Assembly (NCBI RefSeq): GCF_019050325.1
Contig: NZ_VOMB01000006.1
Coordinates: forward strand, 132,470 to 196,469
Length of the DNA stretch: 64,000 bases
Reading direction: 5' to 3'
From: [Mycobacterium] fortunisiensis
Lineage (GTDB): Bacteria; Actinomycetota; Actinomycetes; Mycobacteriales; Mycobacteriaceae
Under the pieces are notes generated by a model, which was given only the letters and a program-made list of their open reading frames with translations, ran no database searches and was not told where the DNA came from. This document shows, piece after piece, positions 18,338-28,122 of this stretch (the stretch's first letter is position 1; every line of letters starts with the position of its first letter). Position numbers and translations under genes: made by a program.

Positions 18338-20061
18338 CAGGCGATACCCGCAACGAACGTCATCCCCTGCTGCGCTGGGCCTGGAGCCTGGTGCGACTGG
18401 ACTTCGTCGGCATCGCCGTCGGAGCCCTGTTCTTCTGTGTGTCCCTGACCCCGTCGCTGTTGCCGCGGGACTGGTTGTTCGCCGGTCTCATCGGCGGCAT
18501 CAACTTCGCCATCGGTTACGGCATCGGGGTGTTGCTGGGAAAAGCGTTGTACCGCTTTGTGCTTCGGAACCGCTCCTGGTGGCCGCCGGGAAAATGGGTG
18601 TTGTACTGGGCCAAGGCGTCGGTGGTCGCGGGCTCGGCCACCGCGTGTGTGGTGATGATGATCCCGGCCGCCGCCTGGCAGCGGCAGGTCTCGGCGCTGA
18701 TGGGCATCGAAGGCCCGGCCACGCTCGGCTACCTGCGCACCCTGATCATCGCGGCCGGGGTGGGCGGGGCGTTGATCGCCACCGCGCGGGTGCTGCGCGA
18801 TGCCGTCCGGCTGCTGGCCAGGCTGTTCATCCGGCGCTGGCACCTGCACCGCGAGGTGGCCCAGTTCATCGGCACCGCGATCGTCGTGGTGCTGGTCATC
18901 ACGCTGGTCAACGGTGTGCTCTACCGCGGGTTCCTGGCCGGGGCCAGCCGGGTGTTCCAGCCGCAGAACACCACCACCCGCGAGGGGGTCAGCCAGCCGG
19001 CCGAGCCGCAGCGATCCGGCAGCCCCGACTCGTTCGCCGCGTGGGATTCCCTCGGATTCCAGGGCCGCAACTTCGTCGCCACCGGACCGCGCGCCGCCGA
19101 GCTGGCCCACCTCAACGGGGCCCCGGCGAAGGAGCCGATCCGGGTCTACGCCGGCCTCAACACCGCCGACACCGACGAACAACGAATTGCGGTGCTGCTC
19201 AGCGAACTTGAGCGCACCCATGCCTTCGAGCGCAAGCTGCTGGTGATCGTGCCCACCACCGGTACCGGGTGGGTCAATCCGGTGGCCGCCCGCGCACTGG
19301 AAATGATGTACAACGGCGACACCGCGATGGTCGGCATGCAGTATTCGTATCTGCCGAGCTGGATTTCGTTCATGGGCGACCGGCAGAAGTCCATGCAGAT
19401 CGGCCGGATGATGATCGAGGCGATCCAGGCCCGCTGGGCGCAGCTGCCACCCGAGCACCGGCCCAAGCTCGTGCTGTACGGAGAGAGCCTGGGTTCGATG
19501 GCCGGGCAGGGGGCGTTCAGTTGGCTGCCCGACATCTCGCGGATGGGCTTCTCCTCGGTGCTGTGGGTGGGCCCGCCCAACGCCAGCCCGTTGTGGCAGG
19601 GCTTGACCGCGCGCCGCGATCCAGGAACGCCGGAAGTGCGGCCCCGGTACGACAACGGCCGCACGGTGCGGTTCTCCGAGGCGGCCGACGCCGCCGAGAT
19701 CGCCGGTGACACGGCCGAGCCGTGGGAAGGCACCCGGGTACTGTTCCTGCAGCATCCATCGGACCCCATCGTCTGGTGGTCCACCGACCTGCTGTTCTCC
19801 GAACCGGACTGGCTGGTCGAACCACCCGGTTCCGATCGCACCGCATCGATGCGCTGGTACCCGATCATCACCGTCTGGCAGGTGGCCGCAGATGTCACCA
19901 ACGCGTCGAGCGTGCCGGCCGGTCACGGACACAACTACGGGCATTCGATGCTCGACGGCTGGGTGGCGGTAGCCCCACCGGAAGGCTGGACGCCGCAGGA
20001 CACCGAGCGCATCCGGACGGCGCTGGACGAGAGCGCGGGCAAAGACGGGCCCGAAAACTGA
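18334..20061 (+). CDS. membrane alpha/beta-hydrolase (Abhydrolase_9 type)
   Basis: 575-residue protein. The N-terminal 190 residues hold about four membrane segments ([37 protein letters not shown], one near 95-115, one near 180-205). The C-terminal catalytic domain has the nucleophile elbow LYGESLGSM (GxSxG), the acid region [12 protein letters not shown] and [11 protein letters not shown] with candidate catalytic His. Family members are uncharacterised. GTG 18334 overlaps purL by four bases, and its stop overlaps the next gene by one base, so purL and two membrane proteins form one unit. Confidence 0.88.
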   Translation: MTGDTRNERHPLLRWAWSLVRLDFVGIAVGALFFCVSLTPSLLPRDWLFAGLIGGINFAIGYGIGVLLGKALYRFVLRNRSWWPPGKWVLYWAKASVVAGSATACVVMMIPAAAWQRQVSALMGIEGPATLGYLRTLIIAAGVGGALIATARVLRDAVRLLARLFIRRWHLHREVAQFIGTAIVVVLVITLVNGVLYRGFLAGASRVFQPQNTTTREGVSQPAEPQRSGSPDSFAAWDSLGFQGRNFVATGPRAAELAHLNGAPAKEPIRVYAGLNTADTDEQRIAVLLSELERTHAFERKLLVIVPTTGTGWVNPVAARALEMMYNGDTAMVGMQYSYLPSWISFMGDRQKSMQIGRMMIEAIQARWAQLPPEHRPKLVLYGESLGSMAGQGAFSWLPDISRMGFSSVLWVGPPNASPLWQGLTARRDPGTPEVRPRYDNGRTVRFSEAADAAEIAGDTAEPWEGTRVLFLQHPSDPIVWWSTDLLFSEPDWLVEPPGSDRTASMRWYPIITVWQVAADVTNASSVPAGHGHNYGHSMLDGWVAVAPPEGWTPQDTERIRTALDESAGKDGPEN

Positions 20062-20711
20062 TGACGGCGGCCAAGATCCGTGCGCTCGCGCTGGCGGCGG
20101 GGCTGGTGGCGTGGAACGGGCTGGTCGACCCGCGGTTGCCGGCCCGTTGGCAGCCGGTGGTACGGGCGGGCCTCGGCGGTGTCCTGATGCTGTCCACCGG
20201 GGCCCGGGCCGGGCTACAGCCACCGGCCCTGTGGACGGGTTTGCGCCTGGGCAGTGCGGCCGCGGCCACCGTGTCCGCAGCGGTGGCCACCGCATCGGCG
20301 GTACCCCTGGTCCGCACCGAGATGCGCCGAAAAGCCCTGCCGGACCGGGCCGGTCGATGGTTGGCACTGCGCATCCCGCTGGGCACGGTGTGGCCGGAGG
20401 AAGCAGCCTTTCGGGCCGCGCTGGGCAAACTCGGCGCCGAGGCCTTCGGCCCGACGGGCGGACAGCTGTTGCAGGCCGGCGCTTTCGGGCTGTCGCACAT
20501 CGCCGACGCCCGCAGCGCCGGGGAACCGGTGATCCCGACCGTGCTGGCCACCGGCGCCGCCGGCTGGGTGTTCGGCTGGCTCGCGCAACGCTCGGCCAGC
20601 CTGGCCGCACCGATGCTGGCGCACCTGGCGATCAATGAGTCAGGGGCGCTTGCCGTCCTGGCCTACCAAGCCGCGTCAGCGCAGCGGCCACCGCCAAGAG
20701 CGCCGCGGTAA
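20061..20711 (+). CDS. CPBP family intramembrane glutamic endopeptidase
   Basis: 216-residue integral membrane protein of the CPBP (Rce1-like) family. The three catalytic blocks are visible: EEAAFRAAL (EExxxR-type), FGLSHIADA (FxxxH) and HLAINES (HxxxN). In bacteria these often act in processing or immunity; the substrate here is unknown. ATG 20061 shares one base with the previous stop (TGATG). The last 80 bases overlap the convergent transporter gene. Rv0804 position. Confidence 0.85.
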   Translation: MTAAKIRALALAAGLVAWNGLVDPRLPARWQPVVRAGLGGVLMLSTGARAGLQPPALWTGLRLGSAAAATVSAAVATASAVPLVRTEMRRKALPDRAGRWLALRIPLGTVWPEEAAFRAALGKLGAEAFGPTGGQLLQAGAFGLSHIADARSAGEPVIPTVLATGAAGWVFGWLAQRSASLAAPMLAHLAINESGALAVLAYQAASAQRPPPRAPR

Positions 20712-21903
20712 CGGCCAACGGCCACAACGTGGACACCGCGAAGTCGGTGACCCGCAAGGGGATCAACACCACGCACACCACCACCACGGTCATCATCAGC
20801 CGGGGTACCTGCTGCGCGGCCGCCGTCCCTGCCACCCGCGAATTGGCCTCGGCGACAAGCACATACACCACGACGAGCAGCAGTGCCGGAACGGCGTGCT
20901 GCAAACCGCCGAGGTGGTGCTGGAACCGGCTGAACCCGACCGCCAGCACACACATGACCGCCGGAACCACCGTGGCCACCAGTGGGCCGGAACCGAACAG
21001 CCGGGCCGCCACGCGGGTGGCCGCCCACATCAGCGCCAACAGCGTGGCCGAACTCAGGCACAGCACCCCGGCGGTGAACCAGTAGTAGCCGGCATCGGCG
21101 AAGAACTCGTAGACGACCAGGGAGAGATCGGTGGCGGTGGTATGGAATCCGCCGGAGGTGCCGACGTTGACCGCCAGCAGCAGGGCCGCCGCACACAGTG
21201 CGATCACCGTTACCGCCACGCCCACCGGCCGCGCCACCGACTGCAATCGACCGCTGACCACCGTCGCGGCCTCGAACCCCACCAGCCCCAGGCCGAGCGG
21301 TATCGCCGCCGCCACGGCGACCAGCACCGAATCGACCTCGGTGGTTTCCAACGCCATGGGCGGTGTACCCGAGGCCACCCGGGCCACGATCGCCAGCGCC
21401 AGGTAGAGCACCACCAGCAGGCCCACCCCGGCCAGCGCCGCGGCCGTCGCGCCGACGGCCCGGGTGGGCAGATAGGCGACCACGGCACCGGCGATCACCA
21501 CCACCATCACCGCCCAACCCGGCCACCACCAGCCGGCCAACGCACTCTCCAGGTCCGGCGCCCCGGTCAGCGGTTGCAGCGCCAACGCGAGTGCGGCGGC
21601 CACCCCCAGCAGCACGTACGCCGTCAGCTGAAGCAGGCCGGCGAAGCGGCCGGCGGCCGGCCCCACGGTGGAGGCGACCAGATCACCCGTCGACACCGCA
21701 TCCGGGTAGTGGTGGTGCAACCGGGCGAACGCGAAGATCATCACGACCGCGATCACCGACGCACACAGGGCGGCCACCCCGCCGAATGCCGCCGCGCTGA
21801 TCGGGGCGAGGGACAGGCCGGTGGCCCGCCATCCGGGCAGGGCCGGCGGCCACGCCGGCGGCGACTCGACGCTCACGGATACAGCGCGCTTAGGCATCGG
21901 CAT
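20632..21903 (-). CDS. amino-acid/polyamine (APC) family transporter-like protein
   Basis: 423 residues with about twelve hydrophobic helices, beginning LSLAPISAAAFGGVAALCASVIAVV. The plan resembles APC superfamily permeases (glycine-rich first helix, GLVGFEAATVVSG in the middle resembling the GFE(A/S) block in helix 6). The substrate cannot be told. Two start codons lie close together (21903 and 21897). Its 3' end overlaps the CPBP gene for 80 bases. It appears to be a single-gene unit. Confidence 0.75.
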   Translation of the reverse strand: MPMPKRAVSVSVESPPAWPPALPGWRATGLSLAPISAAAFGGVAALCASVIAVVMIFAFARLHHHYPDAVSTGDLVASTVGPAAGRFAGLLQLTAYVLLGVAAALALALQPLTGAPDLESALAGWWWPGWAVMVVVIAGAVVAYLPTRAVGATAAALAGVGLLVVLYLALAIVARVASGTPPMALETTEVDSVLVAVAAAIPLGLGLVGFEAATVVSGRLQSVARPVGVAVTVIALCAAALLLAVNVGTSGGFHTTATDLSLVVYEFFADAGYYWFTAGVLCLSSATLLALMWAATRVAARLFGSGPLVATVVPAVMCVLAVGFSRFQHHLGGLQHAVPALLLVVVYVLVAEANSRVAGTAAAQQVPRLMMTVVVVCVVLIPLRVTDFAVSTLWPLAVTAALLAVAAALTRLGRPGRQAPLTH

Positions 21904-21962
21904 CCCCGTTCAACACAACCCCCCGTTCGCCGCGGATCCCCTGGCTGAAGATCGTAGAGCGG

Positions 21963-23171
21963 TCATGGATTGATGGTGGGCTCACCGACCTGGCGGCCCC
22001 AGACATAGTCGGTGAAGATCGGCGAGCCGAGCTCGACATGGTTGTACGGCGCGATCGACAGCCCGGTGTCCATCACCAGATACGGCGCCGGCCACAGGTC
22101 CTTGGTGATCGGCTTCCAGCAGCCGGGCTTGCCCTCCGGACCGCCCTTGGCGTTCACCCGCGGCAGATTGTCCGGATACACGTAGGTGTTGCCCACACCG
22201 ATGCTCGACAGCGTCCCGGTGCTCTCGAAGGAATATCCATTGTCGCCGCCGAACGTCGCGTAGAACGCGGGCGCGACGTCGTGGTAGTTGCGGATCGTGC
22301 AGAACAGCTGTCCCTGGTACTTGTCGAACAGCTGCGACGTCGGGATCAGGTCCTGCGCACCGCGCCGCAGGTACGGCCCGCCGCGCTCGAAGATATCGGA
22401 GCCGGTCCCGGCGAATCCGATCGCCGCGATCAGCGCGGCGTCGATATCGGCGCGTCGGGAGTTCAGGGTGGCCGCGGTGCGCGCCGCATCGGCGAGTCCG
22501 TCGAACAGGTCGGGTCCGGCCGCGGCGTAGCGATCGCCGAGCGCGGCCAGCGCGGCGATGTCGTGGCGCAGGGCCGGCATGCGCGGGTTCACGTCGTCGA
22601 GGATGGCGTTGCCGTCGGCCAGCGACTGCCCGAACGCATTGCCCAACCCGGTCAGCGCCTGGGCGGTGGCCGTCAGGGTCTGGTTCAGCTTGATCGGGTC
22701 GACCTGCTCGGTCAGGGCGGTGATGGTCTCGAACAACGAGTTGAACTCGGTGGTGACCGCCGTGACGTCGAGCGGGGTGGAACTCGAAACCCGTTCCGCG
22801 CTCGGGTGTTCCGGCGAGGTGAAGGCCACATACTTGTTGCCGAACACGGTGGTGGCCGAGATCGAGGTCTGCACGTTGGCCGGCAGCAGGTCCAGATATC
22901 TCGGATTGATGTTGAGCTGCACCAGCGCTCGCAGCGGATCGCCGCCGTCGGTGCTCACCTCGGCCACCCGGCCGATCGGCACACCGTTGTAGGTCACCTT
23001 CGATCCCGGATCGAGAACCAGGCCGGCCCGCGCGGCGATCAGGGTCAACGGTGCCTTGGGTTCGAAGGCTCCGCGAAACTGCGCCCCGATCAGCCCGAGA
23101 ATCAGCGCGAGCAGCACCAGTAACGCCGCACCGGCCGTGCGGTACGGCGGATTACGGTGATCGGCAAACAC
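21963..23171 (-). CDS. orphan Mce (MlaD-domain) protein
   Basis: 402-residue mammalian-cell-entry family protein. One N-terminal membrane anchor (AGAALLVLLALILGLIGA), then the MlaD domain (KAPLTLIAARAGLVLDPGSKVTYNGVPIGRVAEV) and the long helical second domain of MceA proteins (NSLFETITALTEQVDPIKLNQTL). Such proteins form lipid-transfer tubes with five partners and YrbE permeases; none of these are nearby, so this is an isolated copy. GTG 23171 is the start, with TAGAGT eight bases upstream. It is divergent from the sterol-carrier gene 18 bases away. Confidence 0.88.
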   Translation of the reverse strand: MFADHRNPPYRTAGAALLVLLALILGLIGAQFRGAFEPKAPLTLIAARAGLVLDPGSKVTYNGVPIGRVAEVSTDGGDPLRALVQLNINPRYLDLLPANVQTSISATTVFGNKYVAFTSPEHPSAERVSSSTPLDVTAVTTEFNSLFETITALTEQVDPIKLNQTLTATAQALTGLGNAFGQSLADGNAILDDVNPRMPALRHDIAALAALGDRYAAAGPDLFDGLADAARTAATLNSRRADIDAALIAAIGFAGTGSDIFERGGPYLRRGAQDLIPTSQLFDKYQGQLFCTIRNYHDVAPAFYATFGGDNGYSFESTGTLSSIGVGNTYVYPDNLPRVNAKGGPEGKPGCWKPITKDLWPAPYLVMDTGLSIAPYNHVELGSPIFTDYVWGRQVGEPTINP

Positions 23172-23189
23172 TTTGCGAGACTCTAGGGC

Positions 23190-23591
23190 ATGGCCGCGCG
23201 AGGCAGTGTCGATCCGGAAAAGACCAGGGCAGCGGTCGGTCTGGTGGCCGACTGGCTACGTGAGCCCGGCCACCCGGAACCCGACCGCGCCACACTGGCC
23301 GACGCGGTCCGACTGACCGCCCGCACCCTGGCCGCAGTGGCGCCCGGCGCCAGCGTCGAGGTGAGAGTGCCGCCGTTCGTGGCGGTGCAGTGCATCGCCG
23401 GCCCGCGCCACACCCGTGGCAACCCGCCCAACGTGGTGGAAACCGATGCCCGCACCTGGCTGCTGCTGGCCACCGGATTGCTCGGCCTCGACGGGGCCGG
23501 CGCGGCGGTGCAGCTATCGGGCTCACGAGCTCCCGAGGTGGCCCGGTGGCTGCCGCTGGTGCCGCTGGGGCCCGGGGATCAGCGGAAGTAG
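23190..23591 (+). CDS. sterol carrier family protein (Rv0807-like)
   Basis: 133-residue protein of the bacterial sterol-carrier-type (SCP-like) family: VRLTARTLAAVAPGASVEVRVPPFVAVQCI and GNPPNVVETDARTWLLLATGLL are the conserved blocks. Function unproven; possibly hydrophobic ligand binding. Its position just before purF matches Rv0807. The 3' end overlaps the convergent membrane gene by 13 bases, and its 5' end is 18 bases from the divergent orphan Mce gene. Confidence 0.8.
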   Translation: MAARGSVDPEKTRAAVGLVADWLREPGHPEPDRATLADAVRLTARTLAAVAPGASVEVRVPPFVAVQCIAGPRHTRGNPPNVVETDARTWLLLATGLLGLDGAGAAVQLSGSRAPEVARWLPLVPLGPGDQRK

Positions 23592-24934
23592 GGGTACTCC
23601 TGCACCCAGTGAAAGCCCCGGTTGCGGAGGGTGAACTGGTTGAGGTCCAGCCGATCCAGCCAGATCGCGACGTCCCGGCCGGACAGCTCGCCGGTGAGCT
23701 GCAGCTGCTCCGGTGACGGTCGGGAGACGGTGAGCGCGGCGAGGGACGAGCCGTCCGCACCGGTCAAGGTCAAGGTATTGCCGTCCACCTTGGCCGGCGC
23801 ATCCACCAGATCGCCGTTCATCCGCTGGTAGGTCACCACCTCGGGGGTGTCGAAAACCACCCGCTGCCAACGGTACTGATCGGTGGCCAGCGGCAGTGCC
23901 GGTCTGCCGTCGACGTCGAACCGGCTGACCGTCCAGATCCCGTACCACTCGGGTTTGTCGCGACCGCCGCCGTACTTGGTCCAGCTGTGCTGGCTGGCCA
24001 GCAGGCAGCCGGCCACCATCCAGATGCCCAGCCCAACCTGGATCCGGGCCCCGACGGTGTTCGCCCGGGCCGTCGTGAACAGCTCCGGTTGCGTGGCAGG
24101 CTCGGTGCTGCGCTGCAGCACCAGGAAGTTGGCCAGCCGTCGGTACTGCGGGACCAACAGCACCAGTCCCATCAACAGCAGATGGCCCGAAAGGATCTTC
24201 ACCGGCACATCGAACGTCATGTTCAGCAGGAACACCTGCGCCATGCTCGCCACGCCCAGCAGCGCGCCGAGCGTCGCGGTACGCGGCACAAACAGCAGCA
24301 ATCCGGCCACAACCTCGACCGCACCGAGCGCCATCTCGTACGGGTAGGAGCTGCCCACCTGCAACCACAGCACCGAGGCCGGGCTGAACTCGCCGTACGG
24401 GCGCAACAACGCCGCCAGCGGCGGGGCCGGCATCTGCGTCGGCACGAGCTTGGCGAATCCGTAGAACAGCATCTGCCCGGCCACACACAGCCGCAGGAAC
24501 GTCAGGAACCAGGCCCACAACCGGGCGTAGTCGCGTCGCCGCCGATCCAGCCACGACCACAGCGCCGTACCGGCCACCGCGATGACCAGCAGGCAGAACA
24601 CCATCACCCAGATCACGGTCTGGTCGCCGCTGCCCGAGTCCCGGTGCAGTACCGCCTCCACACCGAAGACGTGGCGTCCCACCCAGCCCAGCACCGGATC
24701 CAGCTGCGTCATCTGCCACAGCACGGCCAGCTCGGGCAGCCAGCTACCCGCCACACCCAAGAACGCAAAAGTGATCTGCGCGAACAACAGACAGAACAGG
24801 CCGAAGTAGAGGAAGCAGAATCGGAATGCGATCTTCGTCACCCCCGACCACACCGGCGCCGCGGCCACGGCGTCGGGATCGAGGGGATCGGTTGCCGGAT
24901 TGTCCGAGAGTTCACGGGTCACCAAATCCATCAT
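23579..24934 (-). CDS. multi-span membrane protein, DoxX/HTTM-like
   Basis: 451 residues with about eight membrane segments in the first 330 residues (FRFCFLYFGLFCLLFAQITF near 37-56, TVIWVMVFCLLVIAVAG, FLRLCVAGQMLFYGFAKLVP, ALGAVEVVAGLLLFVP and others) followed by a 120-residue extracytoplasmic beta domain. The KLVP and AVEVVAGLLLF blocks recall DoxX/quinone-oxidase-like proteins. Start at the paired ATG codons 24934/24931; the upstream extension to 25030 is basic and unlike the family. Function unknown; convergent with the sterol carrier gene. Confidence 0.75.
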   Translation of the reverse strand: MMDLVTRELSDNPATDPLDPDAVAAAPVWSGVTKIAFRFCFLYFGLFCLLFAQITFAFLGVAGSWLPELAVLWQMTQLDPVLGWVGRHVFGVEAVLHRDSGSGDQTVIWVMVFCLLVIAVAGTALWSWLDRRRRDYARLWAWFLTFLRLCVAGQMLFYGFAKLVPTQMPAPPLAALLRPYGEFSPASVLWLQVGSSYPYEMALGAVEVVAGLLLFVPRTATLGALLGVASMAQVFLLNMTFDVPVKILSGHLLLMGLVLLVPQYRRLANFLVLQRSTEPATQPELFTTARANTVGARIQVGLGIWMVAGCLLASQHSWTKYGGGRDKPEWYGIWTVSRFDVDGRPALPLATDQYRWQRVVFDTPEVVTYQRMNGDLVDAPAKVDGNTLTLTGADGSSLAALTVSRPSPEQLQLTGELSGRDVAIWLDRLDLNQFTLRNRGFHWVQEYPYFR

Positions 24935-25140
24935 TCCGGCCGGAATGTGGTGGGGCGACGGGATATCCCACCCAGCCCGGCACGATCGGGCCCGCGACGG
25001 GCGGTGCGCCCGGAAATGCGATCGCGGCATCCGACGTTGGAAATGAGCGATACCGGGCCGGCCATTCGATTCCGTTGTTGGCCCATCCGGACCGTAGACT
25101 CGGTTACGTCACCAACCGCCGCCCCGGGAGCAGCCTTATC

Positions 25141-26685
25141 GTGACTGGTCAGCAACTCGACGAGAACGAGAACGAACCGCGCGAAGAGTGCGGCGTATTC
25201 GGCGTGTGGGCTCCGGGCGAAGACGTCGCCAAGCTCACCTATTACGGCCTGTACGCGCTGCAGCACCGAGGTCAGGAAGCCGCGGGCATCGCCGTGTCCG
25301 ACGGCTCGCAGATCCTGGTGTTCAAAGACCTCGGGCTGGTCAGCCAGGTATTCGATGAGCAGACCCTCGCCGCGATGCCCGGCCACGTCGCCGTCGGACA
25401 CTGCCGCTACTCCACCACCGGCTCCACCACCTGGGAGAACGCCCAGCCCGTGTTCCGCAACACCGCGGCCGGCACCGGCGTCGCGCTCGGCCACAACGGC
25501 AACCTGGTCAACACCGCCGAACTGGCCGCCCAGGCTCGCGAGGCCGGACTGATCGACACCAGGCCCATGGGTGGCATGGCGGCCACCACCGACTCGGACA
25601 TCCTGGGCGCCTTGTTGGCCCACGGCGCCGCCGACGCCACCCTCGAGCAGGCCGCGCTGGAATTGCTGCCCACGGTGCGCGGCGCGTTCTGCCTGACATT
25701 CATGGACGAGAACACCCTCTACGCCGCACGCGACCCGTACGGCGTGCGTCCGCTGGCGCTGGGCCGCCTCGATCGCGGCTGGGTGGTGGCCTCCGAAACC
25801 GCCGCCCTCGACATCGTCGGCGCCTCCTTCGTCCGCGACATCGAGCCCGGCGAACTGCTGGCCATCGACGCCGACGGCGTGCGCTCCACCCGGTTCGCCA
25901 ACCCCGAGCCCAAGGGCTGCGTCTTCGAATACGTCTATCTGGCCCGTCCGGACAGCACGCTGGCCGGGCGCTCGGTGCACGCCACCCGCGTCGACATCGG
26001 TCGCCGGCTGGCGCGCGAACACCCGGTCGAGGCCGACCTGGTGATCGGCGTCCCGGAATCCGGAACGCCCGCCGCGGTCGGGTACGCGCAGGAATCGGGC
26101 ATCCCGTTCGGACAGGGCCTGATGAAGAACGCCTACGTGGGACGTACCTTCATCCAGCCCTCCCAGACCATCCGCCAACTCGGGATCCGGCTCAAGCTCA
26201 ACCCGCTGCGCGAAGTGATCCGCGGCAAGCGGCTGATCGTGGTCGACGATTCCATCGTGCGCGGCAACACCCAACGCGCACTCGTGCGGATGCTGCGTGA
26301 GGCAGGCGCCCTGGAAGTCCACGTCCGGATCGCCTCACCGCCCGTGAAGTGGCCGTGTTTCTACGGCATCGACTTCGCCACGCCCGCCGAGCTGATCGCC
26401 AACGCCGCACCCGCCGAGCACGAGGGCGAGATGCTGGAGGCGGTGCGTCACGCCATCGGCGCCGACAGCCTGGGCTACATCTCCCAGCAGGGCATGATCG
26501 CGGCCACCGAACAGCCCGCCAGCCGGCTGTGCTCGGCCTGCTTCGACGGCAACTATCCGATCGAGCTGCCCGGCGAGACCGCGCTGGGAAAGAACGTCGT
26601 CGAACACATGCTGGCCTCTGCGCACGCGCGCAGCGTTCCGCTGCAGGCCAACAACGACAACGCCTCGGCCCTACGCCGGCCTTGA
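25141..26685 (+). CDS. purF: amidophosphoribosyltransferase
   Basis: 514-residue enzyme for the committed step of purine synthesis (PRPP + glutamine to phosphoribosylamine). GTG 25141 gives a 16-residue propeptide before the N-terminal nucleophile Cys17 in EECGVFG, as expected for the self-processed form. Other signatures: HCRYSTTGS, the PRPP loop LIVVDDSIVRGNTQ, and cysteines for an iron-sulfur cluster (WPCFYG and LCSACFDGNYP). It lies 85 bases before purM. TAGACT at about 25095 may be the -10 element. Confidence 0.97.
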   Translation: MTGQQLDENENEPREECGVFGVWAPGEDVAKLTYYGLYALQHRGQEAAGIAVSDGSQILVFKDLGLVSQVFDEQTLAAMPGHVAVGHCRYSTTGSTTWENAQPVFRNTAAGTGVALGHNGNLVNTAELAAQAREAGLIDTRPMGGMAATTDSDILGALLAHGAADATLEQAALELLPTVRGAFCLTFMDENTLYAARDPYGVRPLALGRLDRGWVVASETAALDIVGASFVRDIEPGELLAIDADGVRSTRFANPEPKGCVFEYVYLARPDSTLAGRSVHATRVDIGRRLAREHPVEADLVIGVPESGTPAAVGYAQESGIPFGQGLMKNAYVGRTFIQPSQTIRQLGIRLKLNPLREVIRGKRLIVVDDSIVRGNTQRALVRMLREAGALEVHVRIASPPVKWPCFYGIDFATPAELIANAAPAEHEGEMLEAVRHAIGADSLGYISQQGMIAATEQPASRLCSACFDGNYPIELPGETALGKNVVEHMLASAHARSVPLQANNDNASALRRP

Positions 26686-26770
26686 CCGCATTGACGCCAC
26701 CGCCGTCGCGCCGTCCTTAACCCCGCCTGTGCTGTACCCCCGGAATGGCGGGGCGGTAGCCTTGCTTGCG

Positions 26771-27862
26771 ATGACTAAAGGCGCCGAACAGCACGGCATC
26801 GCCGAACCAGACAGCATTTCGTATGCATCGGCCGGAGTGGACATCGAAGCCGGTGACCGTGCTGTCGAACTCTTCAAACCCCTCGCCGCCAAGGCGACCC
26901 GTCCGGAAGTCCGGGGCGGCCTCGGCGGCTTTGCCGGGCTGTTCGCGTTACGCGACGGCTACCGCGAGCCGGTACTGGCTGCCTCCACCGACGGTGTGGG
27001 CACCAAGCTCGCAGTGGCCCAAGCCATGGACAAGCACGACACCGTCGGCCTGGACCTGGTCGCGATGGTGGTCGACGACCTGGTGGTGTGTGGCGCCGAG
27101 CCGCTGTTCCTGCAGGACTACATCGCCGTCGGACGCACCGTCCCGGAGCGGGTCAGCGCCATCGTGTCCGGCATCGCCGAGGGCTGCGTCCTGGCCGGCT
27201 GTGCGTTGCTGGGCGGGGAAACCGCCGAGCACCCCGGGCTGATGGAACCCGACCACTACGACATCTCGGCCACCGGCGTCGGCGTCGTCGAGGCCGACAA
27301 CGTGCTGGGGCCCGACCGGGTCCGTCCCGGCGACGTGATCATCGCGATGGCCTCCAGCGGGCTGCACTCCAACGGCTACTCGCTGGCCCGCAAGGTGCTC
27401 CTGGAGATCGACCGGATGAACCTGGCCGGCCACGTCGAGGAGTTCGGTCGCACGCTCGGTGAAGAGCTGCTGGAACCCACCCGCATCTACGCCAAGGACT
27501 GCCTGGCGTTGGCCGCCGAAACCCAGGTCCGCACGTTCTGCCACGTCACCGGTGGTGGCCTGGCCGGCAACCTGGAACGCGTCGTGCCGCACGGGCTGAC
27601 CGCCGAACTCGACCGCGGCACGTGGACGCCGGCACCGGTTTTCCAGATGATCGCCCAGCGCGGACGCATCGAGCGTGCCGAGATGGAGAAGACGTTCAAC
27701 ATGGGGATCGGGATGGTGGCGGTCGTCGCCCCCGAGGACACCGACCGGGCACTGGCCATCCTGACTGCGCGGCACCTGGACTGCTGGACGCTGGGGACCG
27801 TCAAGAAGGGCGGCAAGGACAGTGTGCGCGCCCAGCTGGTCGGACAGCATCCGCGGTTTTAG
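26771..27862 (+). CDS. purM: phosphoribosylaminoimidazole synthetase
   Basis: 363-residue AIR synthetase, step 5 of purine synthesis. Signatures: ISYASAGVDIEAGDRAVE near the N-terminus, AASTDGVGTKLAVAQ, GGETAEHPGLM, ASSGLHSNGYSL, CHVTGGGLAGNLERV and ETFNMGIGMV-like EKTFNMGIGMV. ATG 26771 is eight bases after TAGCCT, compatible with a leaderless start; an ATG-like start further upstream would only add unconserved residues. Followed by a hairpin terminator. Confidence 0.97.
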   Translation: MTKGAEQHGIAEPDSISYASAGVDIEAGDRAVELFKPLAAKATRPEVRGGLGGFAGLFALRDGYREPVLAASTDGVGTKLAVAQAMDKHDTVGLDLVAMVVDDLVVCGAEPLFLQDYIAVGRTVPERVSAIVSGIAEGCVLAGCALLGGETAEHPGLMEPDHYDISATGVGVVEADNVLGPDRVRPGDVIIAMASSGLHSNGYSLARKVLLEIDRMNLAGHVEEFGRTLGEELLEPTRIYAKDCLALAAETQVRTFCHVTGGGLAGNLERVVPHGLTAELDRGTWTPAPVFQMIAQRGRIERAEMEKTFNMGIGMVAVVAPEDTDRALAILTARHLDCWTLGTVKKGGKDSVRAQLVGQHPRF

Positions 27863-27873
27863 GCAGTTAGACA

Positions 27874-27913
27874 AGGTCGCGCTGGTAAGCGTCCTGCGTA
27901 ACCAGCGCGACCT
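27874..27913. terminator. hairpin between purM and the DUF3073 gene
   Basis: Perfect 13-base stem (AGGTCGCGCTGGT with ACCAGCGCGACCT) and a 14-base loop, 11 bases after the purM stop and 33 bases after the convergent DUF3073 stop. Likely a bidirectional terminator; no U-tract. Confidence 0.7.
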
Positions 27914-27945
27914 GCGTCTATGTTCTGCGACGGAGTGCTGACGGC

Positions 27946-28122
27946 TCAGCGCCGCCAGTCATCCTCAACCGACCATTCGTCGGCGTCGTCATTGTTGACG
28001 TCGCCGGAATCCGGAGATCCCGACAGCTCACGTTGGAGCTGACTGAAGTCGGTGTTCGGTGAGCTGTATTTCAACTCACGTGCAACCTTGGTCTGCTTTG
28101 CCTTCGCCCGGCCGCGGCCCAT
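27946..28122 (-). CDS. DUF3073 protein
   Basis: 58-residue basic-then-acidic small protein: GRGRAKAKQTKVARELKYSS at the start is the DUF3073 signature, with an acidic tail (NNDDADEWSVEDDW). ATG 28122 is chosen because the family begins MGRGRAK; the GTG at 28158 adds unconserved residues. GAGGGGG upstream can serve as the ribosome-binding site. Rv0810c position. Function unknown; widely conserved in actinobacteria. Confidence 0.92.
   Translation of the reverse strand: MGRGRAKAKQTKVARELKYSSPNTDFSQLQRELSGSPDSGDVNNDDADEWSVEDDWRR

Noticed and set aside
17890..20610. 906-codon open frame antisense to purL and the membrane hydrolase
   Set aside because: Spans three genuine plus-strand genes with overlapping start/stop coupling; composition Pro/Arg/Gly rich, no domains.
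20635..21948. 437-codon plus-strand frame over the transporter gene
   Set aside because: His/Gln/Arg-rich shadow; the minus-strand frame shows proper membrane helices.
24826..25140. N-terminal extension of purF
   Set aside because: The extension is Arg/Pro-rich and would bury the propeptide; GTG 25141 places the nucleophile cysteine at residue 17 as in other PurF proteins.
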